A DNA stretch of 64,000 nucleotides from Okapia johnstoni (GCA_024291935.2 CM044318.1:83276001-83340000), one strand, 5' to 3'. Shown: positions 12,001 through 26,107, counted from the stretch's first letter. Numbers and translations: made by a program. The notes: generated by a model not told the origin, from the letters alone.

Positions 12001-14102
12001 CCCGTGGCCCTCCTATTGTTTCAAGCTTGGTTACTGACTATAGATTTGTTGCTGAGGAAATAAAGATCACGTCATTCCCTGGGTAAAATATGCTGTGAGA
12101 TTCTTGCATATTCATCCCAAACTGTATCTTAAGTTAATTACTGAGTTACTTAAAAGGCAGTATACAGCTTGCACCTGAGCGTCTCACCTGTCAGAATGTT
12201 TGTTGCACATAATATCACGATCAGTTACCACCAATTCACAAAATGCGATGTTGTTTCTGAATTGTGTAGCTCTTCTCTTCTGCTCAATAAATGGGTTGTT
12301 CCCTTATCCCATGCCAAGTGTGCCAATGATAGAGATTTTCTAGATAAAAGGAGACATATCGGTGTGGAAGGCAGCTGCTGTGACCTTTAGGTGACATGTA
12401 ATCATGTCAAATTTTACTCGCTGATAAAAATGCCCCCGAAGAACCATTCCAGCTTTGGTGGGCTTTGTAAATACATTGCGTCCTCACAGACAGCATGGAA
12501 TGGAGAGGTTCATGGCCTGTCTCTCATTCTTGTTCTCGCTGTCTTCAGTGAGAAGCACAAAGCAAGCACTTGAATTGAATGGTGCGTCTTCTGAGTTGGA
12601 ACTGAGGTGGTGTATCTCAGATCCGCCTTGCCTATGGTGGTACCCAAGGAGAACGGCTTTGCGAGGCGTGCGCATTGTTACCATCTGAGACTGGAGTCAG
12701 CCTTGTGTGGGTTCATGAACAATGATGCCGTGACTGCCACACCTCAGGTCTCCATGGCAACGGACATCTCGGCAACCTCGTGGGATGGGGGAAACTTCTG
12801 CCAACTTCTTGTGCCCTTTCCAAGAGAGCAAGGTTTTCCCACATCTTGATTTCCCCCGATCATACTCCACTTGGGGGGTCGTCTGAGACTGAAGGACCAT
12901 ATGCAGCGGCCTGGGACCGCTCCATGGAGGCTAGTCACACACTTCTAGCGTGATGGGGGCACCTGCGTGCAGAATGTCTTGAATCTGGTTATCGATGAGA
13001 GAGGACCTGTGGGGCAGCACAGGGTGAGCACGTGTGTGAGTGGTGTGTGGCTCACAGATGACTGTCGAGTGTGATTTGGAGTTTCCCCAGGTGCTCCGGG
13101 CATGGAGTCTTCCTCCCCATCCTGACTCCATCCTAACCCCTTCGTTGCCCAGAGGCACTTGTGAGGGCAGTGGGGGCCTTCTGTCTCACCCCATCCTTGC
13201 GAGTGGACTTTGTTATGGCAGAGCCTGCGAAAGTGGGTGGTGACTCTCCTCTCCTAGGTTGCCAGGGTGCCTTTTGCCTTTTGCCAGCTTGGGCTGGTCT
13301 TCATGGGAGAGGCAGGGTGCTCAGCCCAATGGAGGTGCTGGTCTCCCATCCTGGGGATGAGGAAGAAGGGAAGGAGATGGCCAGTTTCCTGCAGCTGGGG
13401 ACTTGCTGGGTGGATGATCTAGAATCTGCCTTGGTGGGGGGGGCAGGGGGATGATAGGATTTGCCCTGGAAATACCAGTGAGGTCAGTTGTCTCTGAGGT
13501 TCTTCAAAAATTAGACCTACTGTGTGTGGTGCCCTTTGATCTTAAAAGCCATCACATCCTCCTGGCAGCTGAAGCCCGTGCCAGCGGGTATGGCCTGGTC
13601 AACTTAGTCTGAGCTGGATTCCAGCCCTGCCCCTGCCAGGCCAGGCTGTAGGCAGTGCCCACACCCTATGAATTTTCTCCTCTTCTGAAGACTGTAGTTC
13701 TCTTCAGCCTGAACACCCTTCCTTCATTATTATTTCCTTAGATGAATGGCTTCTCTTTTCCCAGACTATTGAGACTATGAAATAAGTTTAATAGCCGCAC
13801 AAAACGTGACCTTTGATTTTTTTTATTTAAAAATTAATAAAGAACTTAGTGACAAGTATAATAATTTAATCTCTATACGTAATGCCAAGTGTACATCTAC
13901 ATATGAGGGAACACAGTACTTTTTACCTTGGTTTTGTATCAAAGATTTTACCTAAATCTTTCTAAGAGAAGAGTCATCACCTGTGAGTGACACGTTGCAG
14001 TCATGAAATGAGATTGAAAATATTTGTTTCCTATTCTGAAGATAACTTCATTTTAAGATAGGAATTCATTTATCTTCAGTTTCCTTTTAGATTCTGAAAA
14101 TG

Positions 14103-14107
14103 TTTTT

Positions 14108-14138
<31 letters not shown>
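14103..14138. repeat. Double poly(T) tract
   Basis: Seventeen Ts, one C, then about eighteen Ts. This may be the poly(A) tail of an old - strand retroelement, but I do not recognise the adjacent sequence. Confidence 0.7.
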
Positions 14139-15053
14139 GGTCTAGACTGCTTTCAGACAGTGATGTTACTTTGTTTACGAGGCTGTCCTCTTGTTTAGAC
14201 AGAATTATGGTACTAAGCAGAAAGCTGCTAACACCCTTATTTCAATTCACTGAGACAGTCAGGATTCTGAAAACACAAGGAGAGATAACTTGTTGCAAAC
14301 GTGTTTTTATAACTTTAGTTAAAAACAGTATAAAATACATGAAACACATGTTTTTCAAATTTTATCTCTACACGAAACAATTGCACTTCCTTCATGGTAT
14401 ATGATAAATTTAACTCAGTCTTCTCCTTACACAAAAATATTTCTCAGTTCTATTAAGTGATATTCTAGGATTCATATCCTCATGTATCGATTCCACAAAA
14501 GATGCATGGTTTTTCTTTTAATTAAAGCGCCCGTCTGCGAGACAGCTGGAGCAACCCCCAGAGAAGGCTTACACGAGACGCTCCTCTCACCCTTTGCTTT
14601 TTCAAGCCCACTAAGGTCCTTGTAGAGTCAGAACACTTAGAACAAAAAATAGATTTGCTATTGGGTCAGAAGGAAAGTGTATGGCAAGGAATAGCTCCAA
14701 TCTGAGAGATGCAGGTGGATCCTTTTTCCAAGGTTGACCACTCTGTTGGCATCTGATCAATAAGGTGTGCGTGTGAGCATGAGATTAGATAAGAAACAGT
14801 TGGACAGAGACTAGGAGACTCGGTTTCCTTGTACGTTCACAAACAACTCAAAATTGAAGTTGTACCCCCCCCCAAAAAAAGGCAAAAGAAGATGCCTACC
14901 TCCTGTTGTGAAAAGCCAAAACTGATAGACAGAGTCATTAATAGAGTAGGGGCTTTTGATTTCTATAAAAAGGTAGGTGCAAGAGAATGAGTGAGAAAAT
15001 AAAGGGGCAGCTTTGTATTGCGGTGCGATCAAAAGAGAGCTTGAAGTGTCAGA

Positions 15054-15059
15054 TTTATT
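15054..15059 (-). terminator. INSYN2A: Candidate INSYN2A poly(A) signal (AATAAA)
   Basis: Reading down from the INSYN2A stop codon on the - strand, this is the first canonical AATAAA, about 1.2 kb past the stop. No strong downstream GT-rich element is obvious, so the real end could lie further on. Other candidates are an ATTAAA near 14520 and an AATAAA near 13825. Confidence 0.3.
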
Positions 15060-16234
15060 TAGAAAAGACCTACAAACATTTGATTCACAGCTTTCCCCTA
15101 GGTATCGTCATTAGTACCGCTCACTAATAGGTTAAATGTTGGTGACATTAAGGTGGTTTATCGGTAGCCGCTAAACTAAGCACACGGTTTCTCTTTGAGA
15201 TGGTCAGATCTTCCCCAGCTGTTATGAAGCATAACGAATGGTATCAAACATCTGGCTCGGCTTTCGTGATGAACAGCGTCTCAGAGATTGATCCACAGAA
15301 ACACTTTCCGGTGGCAGAGAATGCCTGTGATTTATCGGTGACTATAATCCACTATGTATCTCTCTGTGCGTTTTCAAATTCTTGCCGGGATCTATCATTT
15401 GGCCTTTGGGTACCAAAAGATTAAAGAATGAGATCTATGAAAGCTTAGTGTCCGAGAGCGCTGACCCTGTCAACTTTCAGTAATTAAAAGCATGTCCTGA
15501 CTTTGGGGGACTCCTGGCTGCTGCTGGCCATTTGGAGAAGGAGCAGAAAGCATGTCGCCGGTCTGGAGATGAAGGAGATGCTGAATTTGAGGTGTCAGTG
15601 TGACACTGAGATGTGACTTGGCTTAGCGCTACAGCACATGAAGGCAAATATACATATAGTCACATTTTAGAGATTATTCATGGTCTCCGACCACTTGAAA
15701 AAAATTGTGCTTTCTCTGGAATTTGATGTGCTGAAAATTGCACTCGCACGCCCCCCTCCCCCCTCCCCCCCGGCTTATTTGCAAAATTAAATGTAGAAAT
15801 GAAGTCCTTTGCAAACATAAGGGCTACTTTTTCTTCTCAGTATTTAAAAAAAATAAAGGCTTGAAAATAACTATGAGTTTTTGCTGTGTTACAGAGTGAC
15901 AGCCTGCCATTCTGCAGGTTGATAACCTAATCCTTGCTGATCTGGGGGTGGGGGCATAGCATTTTTAGGTCTCACCTTTGATGGTGTGTTAGGTTTCGTT
16001 TCCGATTTTACATCCCACATCCCCGAACTGCAAAGACAGCTGGCAAGGTATGACCTGCACTCCCTTGCCTCTGTGAGCTGATCTGTCACAAAGGCCTTTT
16101 TGGTAAGCAGGGGGAGAACTGGGTGGTGCCCGGCCCACCACCGTTCACTCCATCCTATTCATTTTGGAAAAGGGTTTACTTTGAACTCCAGTGGGTTTTC
16201 AAGACAGGCCTTCAGACTCCAAACACCGTGAGTG
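15060..16234 (-). other. INSYN2A: Presumed INSYN2A 3' untranslated region
   Basis: This stretch lies between the INSYN2A stop codon and the first AATAAA on the - strand. It carries no recognised repeat. On the INSYN2A strand it contains a run of G-tracts (15751-15771). The extent is inferred from the poly(A) hexamer only. Confidence 0.35.
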
Positions 16235-16418
16235 TTAAAGGAACCAGAGTTTCCACCGTCCGTGCTTTTTAGATTCAGTTTTGGATTTTTGCTTGGGAGT
16301 TGAGGAGTACGTCTCCTGAGTGTAAGGCGAAGGTGCGACCTGAGTTTCCTCGAACGGATGAAGTTTCCGCAGAACTGGCTGGAGTTTGTCTTCCTGCTGC
16401 TTGAAATCTAGCTCCACA
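16235..16418 (-). CDS. INSYN2A: INSYN2A C-terminal coding exon with stop codon
   Basis: On the - strand, the acceptor tttgctttctag ends at 16419 and the exon opens with T, which completes a split serine codon. It then encodes 60 residues: VELDFKQQEDKLQPVLRKLH near the start, QETYSSTPKQKSKTESKKHG further on, and GRWKLWFL before TAA at 16237-16235. I recognise this as the conserved C-terminus of inhibitory synaptic factor 2A (FAM196A). The tail is strongly basic. The entry phase matches the donor phase of the 72-nt exon at 32076. Open frame upstream of 16418 is intronic readthrough, not protein. Confidence 0.93.
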
Positions 16419-18109
16419 CTAGAAAGCAAAGAGAGGGAAGGATTTAGTGGCTCAGTCTTTCCTATCTGAAGAGCTCCCTTAGTGCAAGCAGACTTTGGTG
16501 CCACCCCACCTGCGTAATGATTGATTGGAGGATGTTCATGATGTCATTTTATGGCTCAGCGTTAAGCAATTGGCAAGAATATGTTGGAGCTCTCAGTCAT
16601 TATGAACTGTCTCCAAAAAGTTCACTTTCTTCTTAAAATAATTTACTTAGCATTCATTGCAAACCTCTGAAGCTTTATTGGTGTACACAGTTGGTGTGAA
16701 AGCATAGACTGTTTGTTGAAACCAGAAATGTGACAGGTGAGTAACCTTTTGGCTTATCAATGGACTGCATACATGTGCTTCATGGAATAAAGAGTTAAGC
16801 AAAAATATAGAGTGTTTAGGGGTCATCTTAGTACGTTTATACCAGGTGCTTGGAAGCTCTATGCAGCTTTTCACAAGGTCAGAGTAATCCATTCATCTCA
16901 CCTGAAATGGTCCTTAAGTGACATGACCTTGGCTTCTAGGCTCCTTTGCAAAATCTCATCTGCTTGAAAAAGTGGCAAGAACCCAAATATCCAAAAATGT
17001 GTGTTTTGTCAAGTCAACACCATTGAATGTCACTCATTTGTTCTCAAAGAGGTTTTTTTTTTTTTTTGGCAAAAAACATAGTAATCGGTGAAAGTGACGT
17101 AGAATTGTAATTACATGGCTGAAGCAATGTGCAAACAGGTAGCCACAGGAAAGGACATTCACCAGTAGTGATAGTGTTTGTGTTAGAACAACAGGATTAA
17201 AGCGGATTTTTAAGTGTATCTTGTTTGTTATGAAATTTCTCCTAATAATGCTGCAGCTTGCCTGGAGTCCTCCCATCTCTCCATGGCTTTGGAAAGGACC
17301 GCTGTGGACCCCCTAACTTTGGGTAGGACCCCCTGCTCCAGTGTCACTCTCCAGTGGTCAGCCAAGGGGCGATGGGCCCGGCTCCCTTCTGCTTTCCTCG
17401 CCTTAACCCTTATAACTTGAACTTGGGTGCTGTGTTAACCAGGCCTCCGGAGACCACTGCACTGTGCTCCTTCCTTCCCTGTCTGCTCTGGGTGCCCGTC
17501 GAAATGTCAGTAGATTTCAGTACAGGCTCAGCAGTGATGATAATACATGAGCTCATAACATTTTATATCCAGTGGAACCGTAAACCATTTATAAACATGA
17601 TATTCTATTGATTTAGAGAACCATTAATCCTAGCCACATTTTGACATTTTGGAAAGACAAAACAGCAAAGCTGTATTATCTGGAGCTTTAAAAACAAGTT
17701 CAAGACCCATCTAATGGACCGTTTGATGCTTTAAATCCACTGTTGCATTTTTCTTATCATCAAAGACTATATTAGTGAAAAATTAAAAACACCATCAGAG
17801 AAGTTTATGACTAGTTTTCTGTCTGCTCCCAAAACAATGATTTCTTTCCCCTTCATTTCAAGTGGCCTGTTTGCATTATGCTGCAGTTTATAGGAAATAG
17901 ACTAAAACCCCGTGAACTCATGACCTGCTAGTCTAGAACAGGGGTTGATGGAGGTTTGGTTTCTCTTGGGGACAGTTGTGAAAAGTGCAAACCTCAGGAC
18001 ATGCTGCCTTTGTGAAACAAGAGCCTCAGCTATTGTTTCAGTGGGAAGAACAAGGATTTTCATCGTGGCTTTCCCAGTTGATGCTGCGGCGGGGGTTGGG
18101 GACAGGGGA

Positions 18110-18195
18110 GCTCAGATAAACCCCTTCACCTCTTTAAGGTTCAGTTCCCTTCACTTGAAGGGGTATAATAATGACTGTCCTGATATCTCACTGAA
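18110..18195 (-). repeat. MIR-like relic
   Basis: The order 'cccttcacctctttaag', 'ttcagttcccttcac', 'ggggtataataatgactgtc' resembles the inverted MIR core. It is diverged and its boundaries are uncertain. Confidence 0.5.
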
Positions 18196-21100
18196 ACAGG
18201 ATAAGGATCCCCCCGTACTGTCTCCCTTGAAAAATAAAAATTTCCTAAACTATAAGATGTGATTCAAATATTATTTCCTCTTATCATCTGTTGGTCACTA
18301 ATTGCATAACGGCAACAGCCTATGAAAGTATTCTTCAACTTGGACATTTAACAGAGAAAACAAGAACCTTGCCAATGAGTCTGTAAGATATTATGGTATC
18401 CAATATGGTAGCGTGGGTACAAAAGAGTCGTTTTGTCAAGGCTGGTATTTGTCAAGGTTTAGTATTGAAAGCGTGTTCTCCAGATCATAACCATCTCAAT
18501 AGGCCCAGATAGGTTTTGTGTTATTAGATCAGAGGGCGGGTGCTAGCATTTCCTGGGCCAACGGTACCATTCTGGTACCTGTAATTATTGAATTCCCATT
18601 AAGCATCTACAGTGGGAATCCTGTTATTAACCAATTTATCACACCGCAGAACCATGTAATCACAGCATAATCTAATCTGAGTTCTTGTTAACAAGATGAC
18701 TCGACTTCATCTGTCAGTTGATTCCTGTCTGTAGTCCCTCGTGACCGAGAAGCTGCCATCCAGAGCAGCTTTCTCTGTGCAGGGAGTGACCTTGAGCCCG
18801 GCACCTCCCTCTCCGTCTGTCACCCCAAGTGACCACACGCCTGCTTGTCAGGTGCCAGGCAAACTGGAGCGCCGTGCCGTGCTGCCAGGTTGGAATGATG
18901 TGAAGGGCTCAGTCCAGGGGGGCTTTTCTCGTTTAGGAGGGAGCTCACCGACTCACCGGGGTGAGTCAAAAGCAGACAGCTGGCTGGACAGGGCGGTGGC
19001 TGAAGGCTAATCATCTGGCTGACTCTAGCTGACACAGAGCAAAGGTCCCTTCAGTCTCAGCGGCCAAATGGCCAGGATAAAGTAGCACCTGCTGCTCCGG
19101 TTCGCTCAGAGGACTTGGACGGAAGCCAGCGGTGGGCATTCTAGGGCACTTGGGCTGTGTGCCCAGAACGCCTCTTTCCGTGCCCATTCCTCCCTGTTTA
19201 ACATAGTGAGCGGTCCAGATGGGGCCTTTGGGGGTGGGGATGGGGGCACCACCTGCCGGAGGGGCAGTGGCCCTCGCTTTGGGTTTGGAGCCTGATCAGA
19301 TGGCGCTGCCTGGGTGAGCGGCGGTGGTGGTGGCCATGACTGTCCTGGAGCCAGTGTGTGGGGGCGCCGTATTGCTTTCTCCCCAGCCTGGAGCACGTGT
19401 CTTGGCTCGGGGGCGGCTCCCATCCTTACCCCTCTGTCCCCAGACACACAGGGCCTTCTGACCTTCTAGCACCTTCTGAAAGGTCCCCCAGAACCGTCCT
19501 TTCTTCTTCCTCTGCACCCTCTACAGATGACACATGATTATGAATTTGGCTCCGTATCATTTTGTCTCCATCCCCTGAACGGAGCGGCGTGGATGCCGCC
19601 CGTCTCTGCCCCCAGCACCTACAGCAGGGCCCGAACCGTGGCAGCCGCCTGTGTGATGTTTACTGAATTAACACATGAGCCTTAAAAGACAAATCCCATT
19701 GCAGCTTTCATCCCAGTTGCCCTGGGCTGCTCTGTCTTGGTGGATGATATTGGAAGTGCCCCCTGACTCTTACCCCCAGCGAGCCGCCTCCTTGTAAAGA
19801 TAACCAGGGCTTCTCCCCCAGGCAGTGGCGCTGGAGTCCTCTCCCAGTGGAATCTGTGGCCAGGCTCCCCTCCATCAGAACCTAATTGAAGAAGATTCTG
19901 AAACTTCTGTTGCAGATCCACACCAGGATCTGTTCAGAGCCTGCTGCCTCCACTTCCACTCCTGACGTCCTCTTTTCTGGAAGAGTCTGCAGTAAGATCT
20001 TAGGGTGGGTGGGGTCTGAGGGTGCACTGGCTGGTGGCCAGCTGTGCTCTGTGAAGGAGATCCTGGAAGGGTCTTTTGAGTCTCTTCCCACTTGCCCTGT
20101 GGGCTAGAGACCCTGGTGCAGCTTTCTGCAGGATGTTGTGTCTGAGCTCCATCAAGGGTGACGTGTGTCCACCGTGTGGTGTGACGTGCCTCCCCAGCTC
20201 CAGCTCAGAGACGCATCCCCCAGTTGACCAGGCAGAGGAGGGTGGTGGTGTTCCAAGTCTGACCTCTGGGGCTCTCCTCATCTCTTAGGATTCCACGGGG
20301 GGGTTGCACAGCTTCCTGACACCTCCTGGGTCTCGGGGTCCAGCCACACGCGAGGCAGGGGCTGCTGGTGGTGCCACCCGACTCCCGCAGGCGAGATCTC
20401 GTGTCTGTGATGGGCTGTCGAGCGGGTGCACACAGCAGGCTGAACGCTCATGCCTCCAGAGGATAAGCAGTCTGGAAGAAGTCCTGACTCAGGCCTTTCT
20501 GAGCCAGAGTGTGAAGGGGCTGGAGCCAGGCCAGCCTCACCTAACCTGGGTGCTCTCTCCTTTGGTCCTGAGTTCAAAGGCAGCCTGCAGATTGTGCTGG
20601 GTGATCCAGGAGTGGTCCATGGACTGTTTACAAGATATGAACCCCTGGGATCTTTTAGTATTTACCTTTTATATCTCTTCTTTCCCTGCCTGTGTCCACC
20701 CAGCCAAACGCGCGTGCTGAGAGCTGAGTGGGCAGTGAAGCCGTGCTGTCCGACATGCCCATGAAAGCCTATGGCCACGTGATGTATGATTAAAGCCACG
20801 GGACACACACTTCACATCTTTGGTTAGTCTTTTTCTCTTGAAAATGGAAGTTTTACGTATAGGGACTTCACTTACAGAATTATCCCTCTGTCCATATCCA
20901 AGGAAATAAAAATCTGCTCTGGACTTCCAGCCGCTCTGGCCGCTAACCTGGGCTTTGTTATCCTCCCGGTGTCTCTGCCGGGCTTGTAGTAACGCTTCTC
21001 CCCACAACGTCACGCGATTCTGCAGAGGATCGTGGTCCCGGCGTCTCTGCAGATGCGCTGGTGTCTGCTGCTCCTATAAATACCCGAGCCCTGCCACCGT

Positions 21101-22500
21101 TCCCTAAGCAAGCTGCTGCCTGCTCCTCGAGTTAATTTAAGGGGAAATGGACATACAGCATCCTTTTCTCCAGCCCCCCTGGGGGTAGCTGTGAAGAGTC
21201 AAGAGCAGGCAAGTTTGGCTCCCAGGCACTTGTGTGTGTCCTGGACTGGAAGAAAACCTGAAATCTCTTGACTTGACAGTGTCGGCAGGGGTCGGTGGGC
21301 TGCAGAGTGGAGGCCTCCGTTTTTCATTCTCTTTGCATCAGATTACAGAGCCGCCGGGGCTCTGTGCAGCTCTGACTGACTCACGCTCTGCCACTGTGGA
21401 TACATCATCCCACCCTCAGGGACTGGAGCTTCCTGGGCTGGGAAGTGATGGTGGAGATGCCCCCACTGCCAGGGGGCTCCTTGGAGCCACCAAATTTGCA
21501 TGGAAACTGGGGCAAGCCCAGGGCAGCCAGCTCCCTGGGGTGTGGGAAGGCTGTAATCAGTGAGTCTGGGTGGGACAGACAGTGTCCCCAGAATATGATA
21601 TATCAAGTCTGATAGCACCATGGAGGACACAGCGTTGTTCAGAGGAAGCTGAAGGTCAGGCCCTCCCCTTTGCAGGCCAGGTGGAGCAGGCAAGTCACTT
21701 TTCACTTCTGGGCACTGGTTTACATACATGACCACGGCTGTGCCTTTAGGGAGTAGACGAACCAGGACCCAAGACAGCCATCCTCCTCCACATCACATGA
21801 CTCCTGGCAGGCCCCATCCAGCCGGCATGTCCAGAATAGCCTTGTTTCCCCAGCCTGCTGCTCCGTCCTTCCCAGACTCAGCCGGCGAGCTGGGCACCTT
21901 GGGGTCTGGCTGGACGTGCCCTTCCTGCCCGCTCCCATCTGCTGGGTCTGGGGCAGCCCCTCTCAGCAAGCTCCAGGGACTCCTCTGCCCCCGCAGACCT
22001 TCAGCTCTTTTCACTTTGGCCGCAGAAACAGCCATCCAGTGTGAATTCTCTCCATCTCTCTCCCATCCTAACCCGATTTCCAAGTACCTGAGCCAGCTCA
22101 GGGAAACCTGAAACTCCTTGACTGTTCATCCTTTCCACCTAGGTCACCATTGCCTCTTCCTTCCATGGATGTTCTAGACCCATCACATATACCTGCCCCC
22201 TCCCTGTCCTGTTCAAACCCCTCTGGACCAACTTCTGAGGGTCTCTGCACACGTTCACCAGAGCACTTCTGGCTCATGTTGGATCGTAGCTCCTTTTCTG
22301 AGTTCTGTGAACTCATCGAGAGATAGGCCATGTTGACGTCAGTGCTGTCTGTGGTGCCTTTAATACTGTGACAGGCTCAGCACAGAATCTTGGTTTACTG
22401 AGATAAAATGATGACCTAAACCCATATCCTATCACTTCCATTCTCGGCAGAATGCTGTGCTTTGTTGCCTGGTTATAACATTCATTAAAATGGACAGACG

Positions 22501-22719
22501 GGGACTTCCCTGCCACTTCAGTGGTTAATATTTCACCTTCCAATGCAGGCGATGCAGGTTTGGTCCCTGGTCGTGGAGCTAGGATCCATCCCACGTTCCT
22601 CTTGGGTCAAAAACACCAAAATGTAAAATGGAAGCAATATTGTAACAAGTTCAATACTTTAAAATGGTCTACATCACGAAATAATCTTTAAAACAAAACA
22701 AAAAAAATCTTTAAAAAGT
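22501..22719 (+). repeat. CHR-type tRNA-derived SINE
   Basis: A gggacttccctg head, a tRNA-like B-box region (ggtttggtccctggtcg), a tttaaaatggtctacatcac-like tail and A-rich ends with ctttaaaa repeats match the CHR SINE family of cetartiodactyls. The copy is moderately diverged. Confidence 0.75.
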
Positions 22720-25700
22720 GAAAGTATGTACACAGAACATGCCCATAAGTTATATACCTGTTATATGTATATGGATCTCATTCTGATAGTTTCCAATATT
22801 AAGACTATGAACATAGAAGTGATTCATTATAATGAACCTCTTCTGCCACCACTCTCACACACAGTAGGTGCATGATAAAAGTTTACAGAATCACTGTAAG
22901 ATTTAAAATACCAGAAATAAATGAGTATTCAATAATATTAATACCCGAACTATAAGATCTATCCCCTTTTCATGATATCCTATGGCAAAGAAATTATGGA
23001 TATAAAAAGCAAAACAGTAGCAGGTTATGCTAGCTATAAATTATACTTTGAAATAGCCAAAATTAGAGTTAGACAGTGACCTTTCTGAATGCACCTTGGT
23101 ATGTGTCCTGCCCACACAGAATAGGCATTCCTTTTAGGCTTGGCTGAAGCCCCACCATTGGTATCTTTCTTATCTGTGACTTCCTCTGGAGCAGAAAGAC
23201 TGATCTACCCCCCATGCTGCGTCTAACTGTTCAAATCTGAGGGCTGGCCAGGGGCAGAGGGATGAGGGAACTGTGTTTGAGCCTCCCATCATTTCGAGCC
23301 ACAGAGAGGTCAAAGCAGAAAGACTGAATCCCGTTTGTAACCTCCGCCCATAACCATTTCTTGGGTAAGAAAGGGGCCAGATCACTAACAAGAGTGTCAT
23401 GTGTGTCAAGCATAACAGAGGCCACACTCCTAGCGAGTCATCAAGATCAGAGATTGTATTTAGAAGGGGTGGATAATTATTAAATGTGGACTGCCAATCT
23501 GCTGCTGTTCCTGGCCTCAACAAAGAGCGCACATTTTTAATTAAAAAAAAAAAGGAACAAACATCTTTAGGCAGGACATGGATTATAACGGCAGTTAAAA
23601 GGAGAGAACACAGGACTCTCCAAAATCATTTGCAGTGAGTCCTGCAGGTGCCAGGGCTGAAGCACCCAGCCAGGTGACCTGAGTCGGGATGGCCGAGATC
23701 TTGGCCATCACCTTGTCTTCTGTTCTGATCCTGAGCATGGATAGTCTGCTGCCCAGAGAAGAATGCCTTCTTGGGGTAACAGTGCTTGAGCTAACATGCA
23801 AAGCAACCCAAATCTTCTAAGCCTCTCGAGTTGAAGATGCGTTCAGGAGCTCCCTGTATTCTGACATGATCAGAGAGAGCCAAGATATGGACTGGTGACA
23901 GCTCTCAGCAGATGGACCTGAAGAACATTAGCTTCTGGTGTCACCAGTGACCAGCCTGAAGTCCTGGGCTCCCCACTGCTCTCCAGAGATGCGATGTCTG
24001 TGGGACCAGTACCTTCAGGAGGCTGATGGGGGAGAAGTATCAGCTGAGTGACCCCTGCAAACTGTAGGTGGTTTCTCTTGTCATTGAGTCACCCAGGAAC
24101 TTTACATGTTCATTGCTTTAAGGACTGGATGCTATATTTACCCCAAAGGAAAATGTCCATGGTCGTCTAAAAAATGAATTACACTGATTTGCTCATGACA
24201 CTAACAACGTAACCCCTTCACACTGTTTTGGACATAGATGACTACCTCATTAATTTTGACTTTTGAGGGTCTTAAGAGGAGGGCTGTCAGTATAATTAGC
24301 CTTTCTCTGCTGAATACATTTTAACTAATTGCTTTACAAATAATATGTTGAGATGAGTAATCAGTTTTCAATTTTACAGCTGTAATCAGTTACACATTAG
24401 AATTTTTGATACTAAAGGTTAGTAAAATGTCACTAAAGATACTAAAACCTAATCCTTACATACTGGGGAAAAAGAAATGGAATTCTAATAGAACAGACAA
24501 AGCTTGGATTACTGGCTTGGGGAATTTTCAGGGAGAATTTTGAGGTTTGTTAAATCATTCTTTTTTTTTTTCTCACTTTTAATTTACTTTATTAAAACAC
24601 ATTTCCTTACATCAGAGCAACATCACCTAAGGTATTATATTATCCAGGGAAATCTTTTCTGTCATCTCTTCCTGCCCCATCACTCACTGTAAATTCTAGG
24701 GAAGAGCACTAAGTATTAGACAAAAGGCTAATTTCCTCCACATCAGTGCATGTTGTTTAAGAACTTAATATGCACAAGTGGTGGTAATTGAAGCAGGCCT
24801 GGGAAGCCACTTCCACTAAGAGATAATCACTAAATGACAAAGACGGCAAAGATTCCACTCCAAGTGGGCTCTGGACAGGCCAGTGCTGGCCCCAGTTCTG
24901 CATACAAATGCAATTACCTCTCTTAACAATAAGACTTCATTAGTCTCCAGACATCCAGTTGTGCTGACTGCCCTGATGGCGGGCCACCCTCACCAGCTCC
25001 CTTTTTGCAACACTCTGGGATCAGTGACATTTCCAGGCACATTTTATGTGGAATCTTTGCAGCCTTCTATTTTATGTTCTTATAGATGATGCAATGACTT
25101 TCCATCGATGATTTGAGAAAATGCAAACTGTTAATTCTGTGAAATCCTTGTTCAGTATCATAAAATGAGAGTATTTTTCTCATCTTTCCTGAAATCCTCC
25201 AGTCTCTTTGGAAAAGACCTTGCAGAATCTGGGAGCCTCTTTGATAAGCAATTAAAGATTGCAGTGCACTGGAAAGTTCCCTAGCTGCTGTAAGGATGAA
25301 TGCTATGTGCTAGCCGCAGCCCTCCCCTTCCATCCTTGGAAATGCTCTGGCTGTTTATCTCCTTGGATCCTTCTGGTTGTTTCTAACCCTCTGGCTTGGG
25401 AGATGGGGGAGGTGTTCTAGCTCTAGACCCGCTCTAATGTGGTGCCCCTCCAAGATGGTCCTGTCTCCTGTGAGTCCGCCACCCCCCACTGGAGCTTCCT
25501 GGTTTCCTTCGGCTCCCGGTCCTCTGCCTTTCTTCACTGTGTCCGTGGCCCTCACCTTTGGAACAGAATGTTCCCCGTTGCCACTGCTCTATTGTTATAG
25601 GGAGCTTATGGTAGGGGTTCTGTGGGGTTGTCTTCAGTCAGCTCACCAGTTCCTCCAGTCTCCTGTTGTCCAGGGCCAAGCCCATCATTTCCTGGGAGTT

Positions 25701-26107
25701 CCATGAAAAATGCTTGCTGAAGAAATGCATACAAACATTGAATGGAAGGGACTCGAGTATTTTATCAAAATGGTAGTTTGAAATTTTGTCTATGCTTGAC
25801 CATCATCAATTGCTCATATCACAAGATGAAAATATGATATAGACAACAGGGCATCCTGCAAGCTGCCTCCCTCTGGGGTGCTGAAAACAAAGTGACCCGC
25901 AGACCAGCAGCATTCCCTTCCCTTTGGGTGCTGAGTACGCCCAGAAATTCACTGCATAATTAATAGTGTCACTCGAGGTCAGCTGTGCAGTGGCCCTGAG
26001 GTTACAGAGAGGAAGCAGGTGTGGGCAGCCTCCTCCGGAAGGTATTGATGGTAGGAATTCTAACACTTTACAGGAAGATTTGAAATTCTGGTAAAGCTTC
26101 TACTTAA

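Larger units (their letters stand above)
6968..15053 (+). other. DOCK1: DOCK1 intron, proximal part
   Basis: No coding exon was recognised on either strand. Apart from a BovB fragment (8769-9004), long T-runs near 14103-14138 and simple AT-rich stretches, I see mostly unique intronic sequence. Several open frames of 150-200 codons near 8.1-9.7 kb lack coding signatures. Confidence 0.65.
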
